This document shows positions 14,059 through 21,538 of a stretch of DNA of 30,914 nt, piece after piece. A model generated the notes under the pieces. That model was not told the origin of the DNA. It was given only the letters and a program-made list of their open reading frames with translations, and made no database searches. The translations under genes and the position numbers were made by a program. The stretch's first letter is position 1, and each line of letters starts with the position of its first letter. This stretch comes from Bacteroidota bacterium (GTDB lineage: Bacteria > Bacteroidota > Bacteroidia > Bacteroidales > Rikenellaceae): NCBI GenBank assembly GCA_023413645.1, contig JAEZPN010000118.1, positions 1 to 30,914 of the forward strand. Reading direction: 5' to 3'.

Positions 14059-15330
14059 TTACAGCCAGTCGTTGGCGTTAAAGGTGCTCTTAGGCGCATT
14101 AGGCACATTCTCGAAATAGGTAAAGCCTGTCAACTCCTCAAGCTCCTCAATCGAGATAATATCCTCCACCTGGGGCTTATGTCCCTTATCCTGCTCATGG
14201 CAGATAACAAAGGCTGCGCACTGCAACTCCGATGCCGAGCAATCCTTGACGCTCTTACCCGAGTTACCCCTCTTTGTGCGGAGCAGCGCATAGTAGAACA
14301 TCGTTGGGCGCGACACATCCGAGCGACCACCAAACGAGATCTTCTTTGGCGTACCCGTATTGCCATAAGCATCGGTGTATTTGTCGAAGTAACAACCGAT
14401 TACGGTGTAGAGTGTATCGGCACACACTAGGTCGTCGATATGGTCTTCGAGGTTGTTCCACGCTCCACCACCCGTATTAAATGTATCGGAGTACTGGGGT
14501 GCGATATTCGAGAAGTAGAATACCTGTTTATTAGTCTCAGTAGAGGATGTACGCTCCGCCGAGCCAAGCATGTGACCATTGTTGCAGCCACTATCGGCAT
14601 CCTTACGCACATACTGAATATCTGCGGGGATCTTTGGGTCCTGTGTGTAGGCATCGGTACGCTTTGCCGAGCCGCTATACATAGAGTGGCGTGGTGCCGC
14701 TACCCACACGGGGCAGTGGTGCTCCGACGAGAAGCATACAGAGTAGTTACGCGCCTTGGCATTGCGCTGTGCATTCTGCTCCGTGCCGCCACAAATATGG
14801 TGTGCGTAGTAGTATGTCGAGTTGTTGTCATCACGACCATCCTTGTTTGCATCGACCTCGATGGGCAACTCATACCATCCTGAACGATATGTCATACCTG
14901 TTGTAGGCTCGGGCTCGGGCTCTGGTTCTGGGTCAGGTTCTGGGTCAGGAGTTGGATCGGGTTCGGGATCCTCGTTGACATCCAACGTAGTAAACTTACC
15001 ACCCTCAAGGCTCCATGTCTCACCCGCAGCCATTACAAAGATGCGGTAGGTGTAGCTTGTCGAGGGTTTCAAATCCTCAACAATAACCTCTATAATACGT
15101 CCTTTCTCTGCAGGATACATATCATATTTCTCTGATCCTGAGCGAGCAACCATAAAGCCCATGCGCTCAATAGTGCCATAGTTCGACGCATTGACCGTAG
15201 CCTCGATGGTAGCGCTATCAGTCGAAATAGTAGTAACCTCGCTATCGACCACGCTACAAGTAAATGCGACCTCCTTCTCGCAGGCAACCGCCACAAAAAG
15301 GAGAATCATAACATAGAATAATCTCTTCAT
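14059..15330 (-). CDS. Surface lipoprotein with DNA/RNA non-specific endonuclease domain
   Basis: 423 residues. The signal peptide ends VAVAC with Cys17, followed by Glu-Lys-Glu, which suggests display on the cell surface. Residues 25 to about 115 form a fibronectin-III-like domain (STSYTYRIFVMAAGE). A Pro/Asp/Glu linker spans 121-142. The C-terminal part is a beta-beta-alpha-metal endonuclease (NUC family): NNGH with catalytic His253 in place of the usual DRGH, then FSNIAPQ (273-279) and FN285 to W291-NNLE295 carrying the metal-binding Asn. It probably cleaves extracellular nucleic acid. The Asp-Arg to Asn-Asn change just before His may lower activity. Encoded between dtd and DUF4924. Confidence 0.85.
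   Translation of the reverse strand: MKRLFYVMILLFVAVACEKEVAFTCSVVDSEVTTISTDSATIEATVNASNYGTIERMGFMVARSGSEKYDMYPAEKGRIIEVIVEDLKPSTSYTYRIFVMAAGETWSLEGGKFTTLDVNEDPEPDPTPDPEPDPEPEPEPEPTTGMTYRSGWYELPIEVDANKDGRDDNNSTYYYAHHICGGTEQNAQRNAKARNYSVCFSSEHHCPVWVAAPRHSMYSGSAKRTDAYTQDPKIPADIQYVRKDADSGCNNGHMLGSAERTSSTETNKQVFYFSNIAPQYSDTFNTGGGAWNNLEDHIDDLVCADTLYTVIGCYFDKYTDAYGNTGTPKKISFGGRSDVSRPTMFYYALLRTKRGNSGKSVKDCSASELQCAAFVICHEQDKGHKPQVEDIISIEELEELTGFTYFENVPNAPKSTFNANDWL
14905..14970 (-). repeat. Hexanucleotide-type repeat coding a Pro-Asp/Glu linker
   Basis: Codes for residues 121-142 of the nuclease lipoprotein, alternating Pro with Asp or Glu, built from repeated 6-bp units. It is a flexible spacer that holds the nuclease away from the membrane. 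Slippage would change its length in steps of two residues without breaking the frame. Confidence 0.75.
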
Positions 15331-15341
15331 AAGTAGATGAC

Positions 15342-15794
15342 CTATTCTCTATTTTTTGAATCTATCCAGATGGTCACAGGGCCATCGTTCGTAAGTTCTA
15401 TCTTCATGTCGGCGCCAAAGCTTCCCGTAGCCACCTTACGTCCAAGTGCCGCCTCAACCTTTGCGACAAACTCCTCATATAGGGGCTTCGATATAGCCTC
15501 GGGGGCAGCCTTTATCCATGAGGGACGGTTACCCTTCTTGGTCATGGCGTGGAGCGTGAACTGACTGACAATCATCACATCGCCCTCGACATCCTGCACC
15601 GAGCAGTTCATAACACCCTCCGCATCGTCGAAGATGCGCAGCTGCACGAGCTTCTTCGTAAGCCACTCCAAATCCTCGGGGGTCTCATCGTGACCCACGC
15701 CAACAAGAACTACTAAGCCCTTGCTTATCTCGCTAAAAACCTCGCCATCTATATGGCAGCGCGCCTCTGTGACGCGCTGTATAAGCAACCTCAT
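15342..15794 (-). CDS. dtd: D-aminoacyl-tRNA deacylase
   Basis: 150 residues, standard length for DTD. The active-site motif SQFTLHA is at 77-83 with Thr80, and the cis Gly-Pro selectivity motif is N136-D-G138-P139-V-T141. It removes D-amino acids (and glycine mischarged on tRNA-Ala) from tRNA, a proofreading step in the cytoplasm. It lies 3 bp after the pseudouridine synthase stop and 11 bp before the nuclease lipoprotein start, so it is within the cdd operon. Confidence 0.96.
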   Translation of the reverse strand: MRLLIQRVTEARCHIDGEVFSEISKGLVVLVGVGHDETPEDLEWLTKKLVQLRIFDDAEGVMNCSVQDVEGDVMIVSQFTLHAMTKKGNRPSWIKAAPEAISKPLYEEFVAKVEAALGRKVATGSFGADMKIELTNDGPVTIWIDSKNRE

Positions 15795-15797
15795 ATA

Positions 15798-16496
15798 TTA
15801 ATTCTCGGCTTGTGCACACTCGAAGAAGTCCCAAAGACCATCACCCTTAGGCGTTGGGGCTGTAACCGAGATGGGCTTGCCACCTACGGGGTGCAAGAAC
15901 TCCACGCGACGTGAGTGCAATGAGATGCCGCCATCCTTATTCGAGCGCTTTGCGCCATATTTGAGGTCACCCTTGATTGAGCAACCGATAGCTGAGAGCT
16001 GCGCGCGAATCTGGTGGTGACGACCCGTCTTGAGGTCAACCTCAACGAGTGTGTAGTTTGTTGAGGCGCCCAACACGCGGTAGTCCAACAACGCCTCCTT
16101 AGCATCACCCTTAGGTTTCTGGTAGGCGTGCGAACGATTTGTCTTTGCGTTGCGCGCGATGAAGTGGCGCAATGAGCCCTCCTCCTCCGCAGGACGCTCC
16201 TCGGTGATTGCCCAGTAGGTTTTTTTGAGCTGTTTGTTGCGAATCATCTCGTTGAGACGCACCAATGCCTTCGATGTCTTGGCAAAGATTACAGCGCCGC
16301 TCACGGGGCGGTCGATGCGGTGTGCCACGCCAAGGAATACTGCACCGGGCTTATGGTCGCGAATCTTGATCATCGCCTTAATCTGATCCTCGATAGCCTC
16401 CGTGCCGTCGGGATCGCTCTGCACCAAGTCGCCAACGTGCTTGTTGACGATGATAAGGTGGTTATCTTCGTAAAGTATATCTTTGATAGTAAACAT
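15798..16496 (-). CDS. RluA-family pseudouridine synthase
   Basis: 232 residues. The catalytic motif HRIDRPVSG gives Asp62 as catalytic residue. KTGRHHQIRAQL, later in the protein, is the second family motif. There is no N-terminal S4 domain, as in short RluA/RluC-type enzymes. It converts uridine to pseudouridine in rRNA or tRNA; the target position cannot be told from sequence. The start ATG is 15 bp after the cytidine deaminase stop. Confidence 0.92.
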   Translation of the reverse strand: MFTIKDILYEDNHLIIVNKHVGDLVQSDPDGTEAIEDQIKAMIKIRDHKPGAVFLGVAHRIDRPVSGAVIFAKTSKALVRLNEMIRNKQLKKTYWAITEERPAEEEGSLRHFIARNAKTNRSHAYQKPKGDAKEALLDYRVLGASTNYTLVEVDLKTGRHHQIRAQLSAIGCSIKGDLKYGAKRSNKDGGISLHSRRVEFLHPVGGKPISVTAPTPKGDGLWDFFECAQAEN

Positions 16497-16511
16497 ATTT
16501 CGATAATTGCG

Positions 16512-16967
16512 TTACAACTTGAATGTAAAGGGTAATAGCTTCTCGGCGCTATCTACAACTGTAGCCGAACCAGCACCAGACATGATAACACGTATGGGGG
16601 ACTTCTGTCTGCGCTCAACATCTACAATCACCTGACGACACTGACCACAGGGGTAGCACTCCCTCTCGGATGGTACCGAAGCGATTGCCAGCGCCTCGAT
16701 GGGGTCGTTAGCGTAGTTTGCCTCGACGTAGAAGAGCAACGAGCGCTCGGCACACAATCCTGCGGGGTAGACCTCGCTCTCGAAGTTCGAGGCGTGGAGC
16801 GTGCGACCACTCTTTAGGCGCACAGCAGCTCCCACATGGAAGTTTGAATAGGGGGCATTTGCCGTTTTTGTAGCCTCCTCGGCCTCGGTTACGAGGTCGC
16901 GGTCAAGCTCGCCAAGCTCGTCGATAGAGGCATAGTGCTCATAGCTGATGTCTAGAGTACGTTTCAT
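16512..16967 (-). CDS. cdd: Cytidine deaminase
   Basis: 151 residues from the ATG at 16967. An upstream in-frame ATG at 17009 is rejected because it lies upstream of the promoter box at 16997-17004. The zinc site is complete: C72-A-E74 and P106-C107-G-Q-C110. NFHVGAAV (42-49) is the usual substrate loop. It deaminates cytidine and deoxycytidine to uridine compounds for pyrimidine salvage and is probably tetrameric like other short CDDs. First gene of the 16967-13112 cluster. Confidence 0.95.
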   Translation of the reverse strand: MKRTLDISYEHYASIDELGELDRDLVTEAEEATKTANAPYSNFHVGAAVRLKSGRTLHASNFESEVYPAGLCAERSLLFYVEANYANDPIEALAIASVPSERECYPCGQCRQVIVDVERRQKSPIRVIMSGAGSATVVDSAEKLLPFTFKL

Positions 16968-16996
16968 AATAGCACAATAACTTATTATACAGTGCG

Positions 16997-17004
16997 CAAA
17001 GATA
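16997..17004 (-). promoter_or_regulatory. cdd: -7 box for cdd
   Basis: The minus strand reads TATCTTTG, about 30 bp upstream of the cdd ATG at 16967, giving a 5' untranslated region of roughly 25 nt. No TTTG at the -33 position. Confidence 0.55.
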
Positions 17005-17042
17005 GGCAAAAATTATGAAATAGAAAAGCTATATCGGCAATG

Positions 17043-17074
17043 TTTGGAGTTTTAAAAATTTTTTATTATCTTTG
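17043..17074 (+). promoter_or_regulatory. Full Bacteroidetes promoter of the metY-metX-hom operon
   Basis: TTTG (17043-17046), a 20-bp spacer, TATCTTTG (17067-17074): the best complete promoter in the window. The expected start is near 17078, so transcription would begin about 17 nt before the leader peptide and about 230 nt before metY. Confidence 0.8.
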
Positions 17075-17094
17075 CATTACAAACATTTTAGCAG

Positions 17095-17181
17095 ATGCGT
17101 AGAAACTGTGACATACGAATTATGATTATCGAGGCTATGATGCACGCCTTGATGCACAGCTCTATGCGAATGTGCCGTTAG
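17095..17181 (+). CDS. Methionine-rich leader peptide of the met operon
   Basis: 28-codon ORF (ATG 17095, TAG ending 17181), too short for normal gene finders. Seven of 28 residues are Met (positions 1, 10, 15, 16, 20, 24, 26), six of them within residues 10-26. It starts just after the predicted transcription start and ends in a hairpin that includes its stop codon. The next gene makes a methionine precursor. This is what is expected of a leader peptide that measures charged Met-tRNA by ribosome stalling. I know of no described homologue; the evidence is composition, position and context. Confidence 0.8.
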   Translation: MRRNCDIRIMIIEAMMHALMHSSMRMCR

Positions 17182-17291
17182 GCACTACTATATCATCGTA
17201 TGACCACGGTCGTACACCTCTCCAAACATGCAACCACACCAACGATGATGCTTTACAAAGGCCTCATCAAGATTTAAGTTTGACTTTTTTT
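17172..17291 (+). promoter_or_regulatory. Candidate attenuator: competing RNA hairpins before metY
   Basis: Hairpin 1 is GTGCC/GGCAC (17172-17185) over the leader stop codon. Hairpin 2 is GTATGACC/GGTCGTAC (17198-17215, one G-U). Hairpin 3 is 17244-17268 (GATGA, a mismatch, then GCTTT, pairing with AAGGC-C-TCATC). ATCATCGT (17192-17199) can instead pair perfectly with ACGATGAT (17242-17249), which would destroy hairpin 3. Seven T (17285-17291) lie 16 nt after hairpin 3 and 14 nt before the metY ATG. A ribosome finishing the leader would cover 17192-17199 and favour hairpin 3; one stalled at Met codons would leave it free. The gap between hairpin 3 and the T-run is longer than in a standard terminator. 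Confidence 0.6.
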
Positions 17292-17305
17292 GAGACTATA
17301 TAACT

Positions 17306-18589
17306 ATGAGCAATAGAAAGTTACATTTCGAGACTATACAGATACATGGAGGCTATAAAGTGGACGAGTCGCTAGCACGCGGCATCGCCATCCACCCTAC
17401 TGCTGCATACCACTTCTCATCGTGCGACTACGCAGCAAACCTCTTTACGCTTAGCGAGCCAGGATATATCTACACCCGCCTACACAACCCCACAACCGCA
17501 GCCTACGAAGAGCGCATCGCAGCCCTCTATGGTGGTGTGGGTGCTTTGGCTACCGCTTCGGGCATGTCAGCAATTTTGCTTACGGTAACAGCTCTTGCTA
17601 AGGCTGGCGAGAACATCGTAGCATCGCCCTACCTCTATGGTGGCACACACAACCAGTTTGTAATATCGTTGCGCAACGTGGGCATCGAGTGCCGCTTGGC
17701 TAAGAGCGACTCGGCAGAGGATATCGCTGCGCTCGTTGACGAGAATACACGCGCCATATTTGCCGAATCTATGGGCAATCCCACATGTCGCGTTATCGAC
17801 ATCGAGGCACTCGCCGAGGTGGCACACAAGAACAATATTCCGCTTATTGTCGACAACACCTTCGGTGCGGGTGGCTACTTGTGTAACCCCTTCGAGTGGG
17901 GCGCAGACATCATCACCGACTCCGCTACAAAGTGGATTAACGGCCACGGCACAGCCATGGGCGGCATCATCGTCGACAGCGGCAAGTTCGACTGGCGTGC
18001 ATCGGGTAAATTTCCACAGATTGACGGCCCATCGGAGGGCTACCACGGCCTCAACCTATGCGAGGCATTTGGCAATCAGGCATTTATCGTGAAGTGCCGC
18101 GTAGATGGCATGCGCGACTTCGGCTGCTGTCCCTCACCCTTCGACGCATACCTCATGTTGCTCGGTTTGGAGACCCTCTCGTTGCGCGTGAAGCACGAGG
18201 TAGAGTCTACATACAAGCTTGCCGAGTACTGCCGTAACCACCCCAAAGTTAAGAGCGTAAGCTTCGTGGGCTTTGAGGACCACCCCAGCCACGCACTTGC
18301 AAAGAAGTATTTCCGCCATGGCGCATCTGCCGTTATGACCATCGAGCTTCAGGGCGACCTCGACTCTACGGTTAAGTTCGTCGAGAGCCTCAAGCTATCG
18401 GGTAATATGACCATGATTGGCGACTCTATAACCGTTGTTACACACCCCGCATCGACAACACACAAGCAGCTCTCGGACGAGGCAAAGCGCGCTGCGGGCA
18501 TCACACCCACACTACTCCGCATATCACTCGGTTTGGAGAATGTAGAGGATATAATCGCCGACTACGAGGAGGCACTTAGCAACATCTAA
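17306..18589 (+). CDS. metY: O-acetylhomoserine sulfhydrylase
   Basis: 427 residues, full length for the Cys/Met-metabolism PLP family. The PLP lysine is Lys209 in SATKWINGHG. YTRLHNPT (56-63) and the Gly-rich SGMSAI are also typical. The length, the GGYKVDE start region and the metX neighbour favour MetY over cystathionine gamma-synthase. It forms homocysteine from O-acetylhomoserine and sulfide in the cytoplasm. First structural gene of the met operon, 3 bp ahead of metX. Expression is likely set by the Met-rich leader upstream. Confidence 0.94.
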   Translation: MSNRKLHFETIQIHGGYKVDESLARGIAIHPTAAYHFSSCDYAANLFTLSEPGYIYTRLHNPTTAAYEERIAALYGGVGALATASGMSAILLTVTALAKAGENIVASPYLYGGTHNQFVISLRNVGIECRLAKSDSAEDIAALVDENTRAIFAESMGNPTCRVIDIEALAEVAHKNNIPLIVDNTFGAGGYLCNPFEWGADIITDSATKWINGHGTAMGGIIVDSGKFDWRASGKFPQIDGPSEGYHGLNLCEAFGNQAFIVKCRVDGMRDFGCCPSPFDAYLMLLGLETLSLRVKHEVESTYKLAEYCRNHPKVKSVSFVGFEDHPSHALAKKYFRHGASAVMTIELQGDLDSTVKFVESLKLSGNMTMIGDSITVVTHPASTTHKQLSDEAKRAAGITPTLLRISLGLENVEDIIADYEEALSNI

Positions 18590-18592
18590 GCT

Positions 18593-19606
18593 ATGGCGCA
18601 GGTATATCATCATAGCGAGGCCATAACCCTGGAGTCGGGGACAGTGCTCCCCGAGGTGGACATCACCTACGACACCTTCGGCACGCTCAACGCGGCGAAG
18701 GATAATGTCATATGGGTGTGTCACGCCCTCACGGCGAACTCCGACGTTGCCGACTGGTGGCCCCACACCGTGGAGGAGGGCCGTTTCCTTGACCCCACGC
18801 GCTACTTTATCGTATGCGCCAACTTCCTCGGCTCGCACTACGGCACGACATCGCCCCTCTCGGTTAACCCCACAACGGGCGAGAAATACTACTACGACTT
18901 TCCGCAAATTACCGTTCGCGACATGGTCGTGTGCCATCAGCTCCTGGCTAAGCACCTCGGTATAGAGCGCGTTAAGCTCCTTATCGGCAGTTCCATTGGT
19001 GGTTTCCAGTGCATGGAGTGGGCAATATCGGAGCCTAAGTTTATGGAGTCGGTAGCCCTCATCGCAACTACCACATGTACAGAACCTTGGGCAGCGGCAT
19101 TCAACGAGTCGCAGCGCATGGCGATACGTACAGACAAGACATGGGGCGAAAGGCGCGACGACGCTGGCATCGACGGCATGGCCGTAGCACGCTCCATAGC
19201 CCTCATAAGCTATCGCGGAGGTGCGGCATACAACGCCACACAGCAGGACGAGAACCCCACCGAGGCGAGCTTCACACGCCGCGCACACAGCTACCAGCAG
19301 TATCAGGGAGAGAAGCTACGACGCAGGTTTAACGCCATGTCGTACTACCGCTTGAGTGAGGCCGTTGACTCACACAACATAGCACGCGGCAGAGGCTCCA
19401 TCGCCGAGGCACTCGCAAAAATTGAGGCGCGCGCACTTGTCGTTGCAATCAGTTCGGATATACTCTTTCCGCCCGAGGCACACATACCTTTGAGGGAGCA
19501 TATCCGCGATGTTGAGTACCACCTCATAGAGTCGGAGTTTGGCCACGACGGCTTCCTTGTAGAACACGAAAAACTAAACACGATTATACAGAATTTTATT
19601 AGATAA
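18593..19606 (+). CDS. metX: Homoserine O-acyltransferase (acetyltransferase type)
   Basis: 337 residues, alpha/beta hydrolase fold. The nucleophile elbow is G132-S-S134-I-G136-G. The acid is in SSDILFPPE and the base in EFGHDGFLVEH, completing a Ser-Asp-His triad. CHALTANSDVADWW and NFLGSHYGTTSP near the N-terminus are MetX signatures. It activates homoserine with acetyl-CoA; succinyl specificity cannot be fully excluded from sequence. The product feeds MetY, encoded 3 bp upstream. Somewhat shorter than the ~360-380 residues of many MetX proteins. Confidence 0.94.
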   Translation: MAQVYHHSEAITLESGTVLPEVDITYDTFGTLNAAKDNVIWVCHALTANSDVADWWPHTVEEGRFLDPTRYFIVCANFLGSHYGTTSPLSVNPTTGEKYYYDFPQITVRDMVVCHQLLAKHLGIERVKLLIGSSIGGFQCMEWAISEPKFMESVALIATTTCTEPWAAAFNESQRMAIRTDKTWGERRDDAGIDGMAVARSIALISYRGGAAYNATQQDENPTEASFTRRAHSYQQYQGEKLRRRFNAMSYYRLSEAVDSHNIARGRGSIAEALAKIEARALVVAISSDILFPPEAHIPLREHIRDVEYHLIESEFGHDGFLVEHEKLNTIIQNFIR

Positions 19607-19627
19607 CACCTTAAAATAGTGAGTATT

Positions 19628-20812
19628 ATGAAACAGCTTAATATAGGTCTCTTCGGTTTTGGTAATGTAGGACATGGTCTCTACGACGTACTTAAGCGCA
19701 TCAACTCAAAGAATGTAAGCATCGTACGCGCTTGTGTGCGCGACACCAGCAAGGAGCGCGGCGATGTAGATGTGGAGTTCACATCAAATCCCGATGACAT
19801 CTTCAACGACCGCAATATCAACCTCATCGTCGAGGTTATCGACGATGCGGAGGCGGCATACGACATCGTGAAGCGTGCGCTTAAGATGCGCATACCCGTA
19901 GTTTCGGGCAACAAGAAGATGCTCGGCCACCACTTGCCAGAGCTTATTGACCTCCAGGAGCAGTACAACACCGCCTTGCTCTACGACGCATCGGCATGTG
20001 GCTCAATCCCCGTTATCCGCAACCTCGAGGAGTACTACGACAACGACCTCCTCTTCTCGGTTAAGGGCATCCTCAACGGCTCATCAAACTTCATCCTCTC
20101 GAAGATCTTCAACGAGAAGATGGGATATAAGGAGGCGTTGAAGCTGGCTCAGGACCTCGGCTTTGCGGAGAGCAACCCCACACTCGACATCGACGGTTGG
20201 GACTCGTTGTATAAGCTCATCATCATCACTATGCACGCATTTGGTGTATATGTTGCACCCGAGGAGATTCTCACATATGGCATCTCTACGATGAACGACG
20301 CCGACATACGCTTTGCTCACGAGAAGGAGCGCCGCATAAAGCTCGTGGCACACGTCGAGAAGGTTGAGGATAAGCTTGTCATGTGCGTATTGCCACAGCT
20401 TATCTCTCGCAATAAGTATATCTACAGCGTTGAGGATGAGTTCAATGGCGTGGTTATCAAGGGTTTGTTCTACGACAAGCAGTTTATGTTCGGTCGCGGC
20501 GCGGGTGGTCACCCCACAGGCTCAGCCGTGTTGAGCGACATCACCGCTTGTGGCTACAACTACCGCTACGAGTACAAGAAGCGCAACGACTCTGTACTGC
20601 CCCACTACTCATGCGACCACACCTTCCGCATCTACTTCCGCTATAAGACCGAGGAGCAGCGCAACCTGCTTAACTTCTCGAAGATTCGCGAGCAGTACAC
20701 CTCGGAGGAGTACAACTACATCATCGGTGATGTGAACATCGCAGACATCAAGGCACACCAGGAGGAGTTGCGCGTGGCAGACTGCTTCGTAGCGGCCTAC
20801 CCTCTCGACTAA
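19628..20812 (+). CDS. hom: Monofunctional homoserine dehydrogenase
   Basis: 394 residues from the ATG at 19628; an in-frame GTG three codons earlier is possible but less likely. Rossmann motif GFGNVG at 10-15, then SGNKKMLG, ASACGSIPVIRNL, GILNGSSNFIL and AESNPTLDIDGWDSLYK, all homoserine dehydrogenase signatures. It reduces aspartate semialdehyde to homoserine. There is no aspartokinase fusion, unlike the ThrA-type enzyme of many relatives. The last 75 residues (HTFRIYFRYK onward) could be a divergent ACT-like domain but I cannot confirm it. Its place behind metX suggests a dedicated supply of homoserine to methionine. Confidence 0.93.
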   Translation: MKQLNIGLFGFGNVGHGLYDVLKRINSKNVSIVRACVRDTSKERGDVDVEFTSNPDDIFNDRNINLIVEVIDDAEAAYDIVKRALKMRIPVVSGNKKMLGHHLPELIDLQEQYNTALLYDASACGSIPVIRNLEEYYDNDLLFSVKGILNGSSNFILSKIFNEKMGYKEALKLAQDLGFAESNPTLDIDGWDSLYKLIIITMHAFGVYVAPEEILTYGISTMNDADIRFAHEKERRIKLVAHVEKVEDKLVMCVLPQLISRNKYIYSVEDEFNGVVIKGLFYDKQFMFGRGAGGHPTGSAVLSDITACGYNYRYEYKKRNDSVLPHYSCDHTFRIYFRYKTEEQRNLLNFSKIREQYTSEEYNYIIGDVNIADIKAHQEELRVADCFVAAYPLD

Positions 20813-20828
20813 GGTATTGAGTATAAAC

Positions 20829-20867
20829 GAATAAAGGGATTGCGCTTTTGGCACAATCCCTTTATTC
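20829..20867. terminator. Bidirectional terminator between hom and the SpoU methyltransferase
   Basis: Perfect 14-bp stem GAATAAAGGGATTG / CAATCCCTTTATTC with an 11-nt loop. It lies 16 bp after hom and 15 bp after the convergent gene. AT-rich stem bases serve as the U-tract on each strand. Confidence 0.85.
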
Positions 20868-20882
20868 ATTTGTATGGTTTGA

Positions 20883-21410
20883 TTATCTCAACTGGCGGAA
20901 CATCTCCCACATCAGTACGCCCGCTGATACCGAAACATTGAGCGAGTGCTTGATGCCCACCTGTGGTATCTCGATTGCACCATCCACAATGTCGGCGATG
21001 GTCTGGTCTACACCATCCACCTCGTTGCCAAAGATAAGGGCATACTTTGCACCCTCCTCCGCGCGGAAATCGTTGAGCATTGTCGAGCCCTCAATCTGCT
21101 CGATAGCGATGATGCGGTAGCCCTCCTCGCGCAACTGCTCCACACACTCGAGCGTAGTCTCATGGTAGCTCCATGCCACGCTCTGCTCCGAGCCGAGCGC
21201 CGTCTTGTGTATCTCGCGGTTAGGGGGTGTGCAGCTGATACCACACAGCGCAACACGCTCAATACCAAAGGCATCGGCAGTGCGGAAGAATGAGCCAACA
21301 TTCTGTGCCGAGCGCACGTTGTCAAGTACCACGACTACGGGTAGTTTCTCCACCGAGGCATACTCCTCGATTGTAGGGCGACCAAGCTCCTCGTTAAGCA
21401 ATTTACGCAT
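20883..21410 (-). CDS. SpoU/TrmH-family RNA 2'-O-methyltransferase
   Basis: 175 residues, a bare SPOUT domain. Motif 1 is LDNVRSAQNVGSFFRTAD (29-46) with the conserved Asn and Arg, motif 2 is FGNEVDGVD (127-135), and motif 3 is IPQVGIKHSLNVSVSAGV (148-165), which forms the trefoil-knot SAM site. It methylates a ribose 2'-hydroxyl of tRNA or rRNA; the substrate cannot be assigned. No N-terminal L30e-like substrate domain is present. Transcribed alone, convergent with hom. Confidence 0.9.
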   Translation of the reverse strand: MRKLLNEELGRPTIEEYASVEKLPVVVVLDNVRSAQNVGSFFRTADAFGIERVALCGISCTPPNREIHKTALGSEQSVAWSYHETTLECVEQLREEGYRIIAIEQIEGSTMLNDFRAEEGAKYALIFGNEVDGVDQTIADIVDGAIEIPQVGIKHSLNVSVSAGVLMWEMFRQLR

Positions 21411-21474
21411 ATCTCAATATTTTAGTTTTATCGGTAGATAAATATATTTTTAAGTAATTTTAATTATTACGCCA

Positions 21475-21482
21475 CAAAAGTA
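21475..21482 (-). promoter_or_regulatory. -7 box for the SpoU methyltransferase
   Basis: The minus strand reads TACTTTTG, matching TAnnTTTG, 64 bp upstream of the ATG at 21410. The -33 element is not evident. Confidence 0.4.
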
Positions 21483-21504
21483 ATAAAATATAAAATATTT
21501 TTGG

Positions 21505-21512
21505 TAAATTTG
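21505..21512 (+). promoter_or_regulatory. -7 box for the barrel gene at 21539
   Basis: TAAATTTG fits TAnnTTTG, 26 bp upstream of the ATG. It is divergent with the box at 21475-21482. No -33 element is seen. Confidence 0.45.
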
Positions 21513-21538
21513 CGCCAAATGTTTTCTATAGGCAACCA

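Noticed and set aside
16968..17009. Upstream ATG at 17009 for cdd
   Set aside because: It would add 14 residues unlike the family and would start upstream of the TATCTTTG promoter box at 16997-17004.
17080..17305. SAM-type riboswitch ahead of metY
   Set aside because: I could not fit the segment to a SAM riboswitch core by eye, and the Met-rich ORF explains the region better; a covariance-model search would decide.
18524..19288. 254-codon open frame on the minus strand
   Set aside because: Antisense shadow of metX; no recognisable motif and no promoter box.
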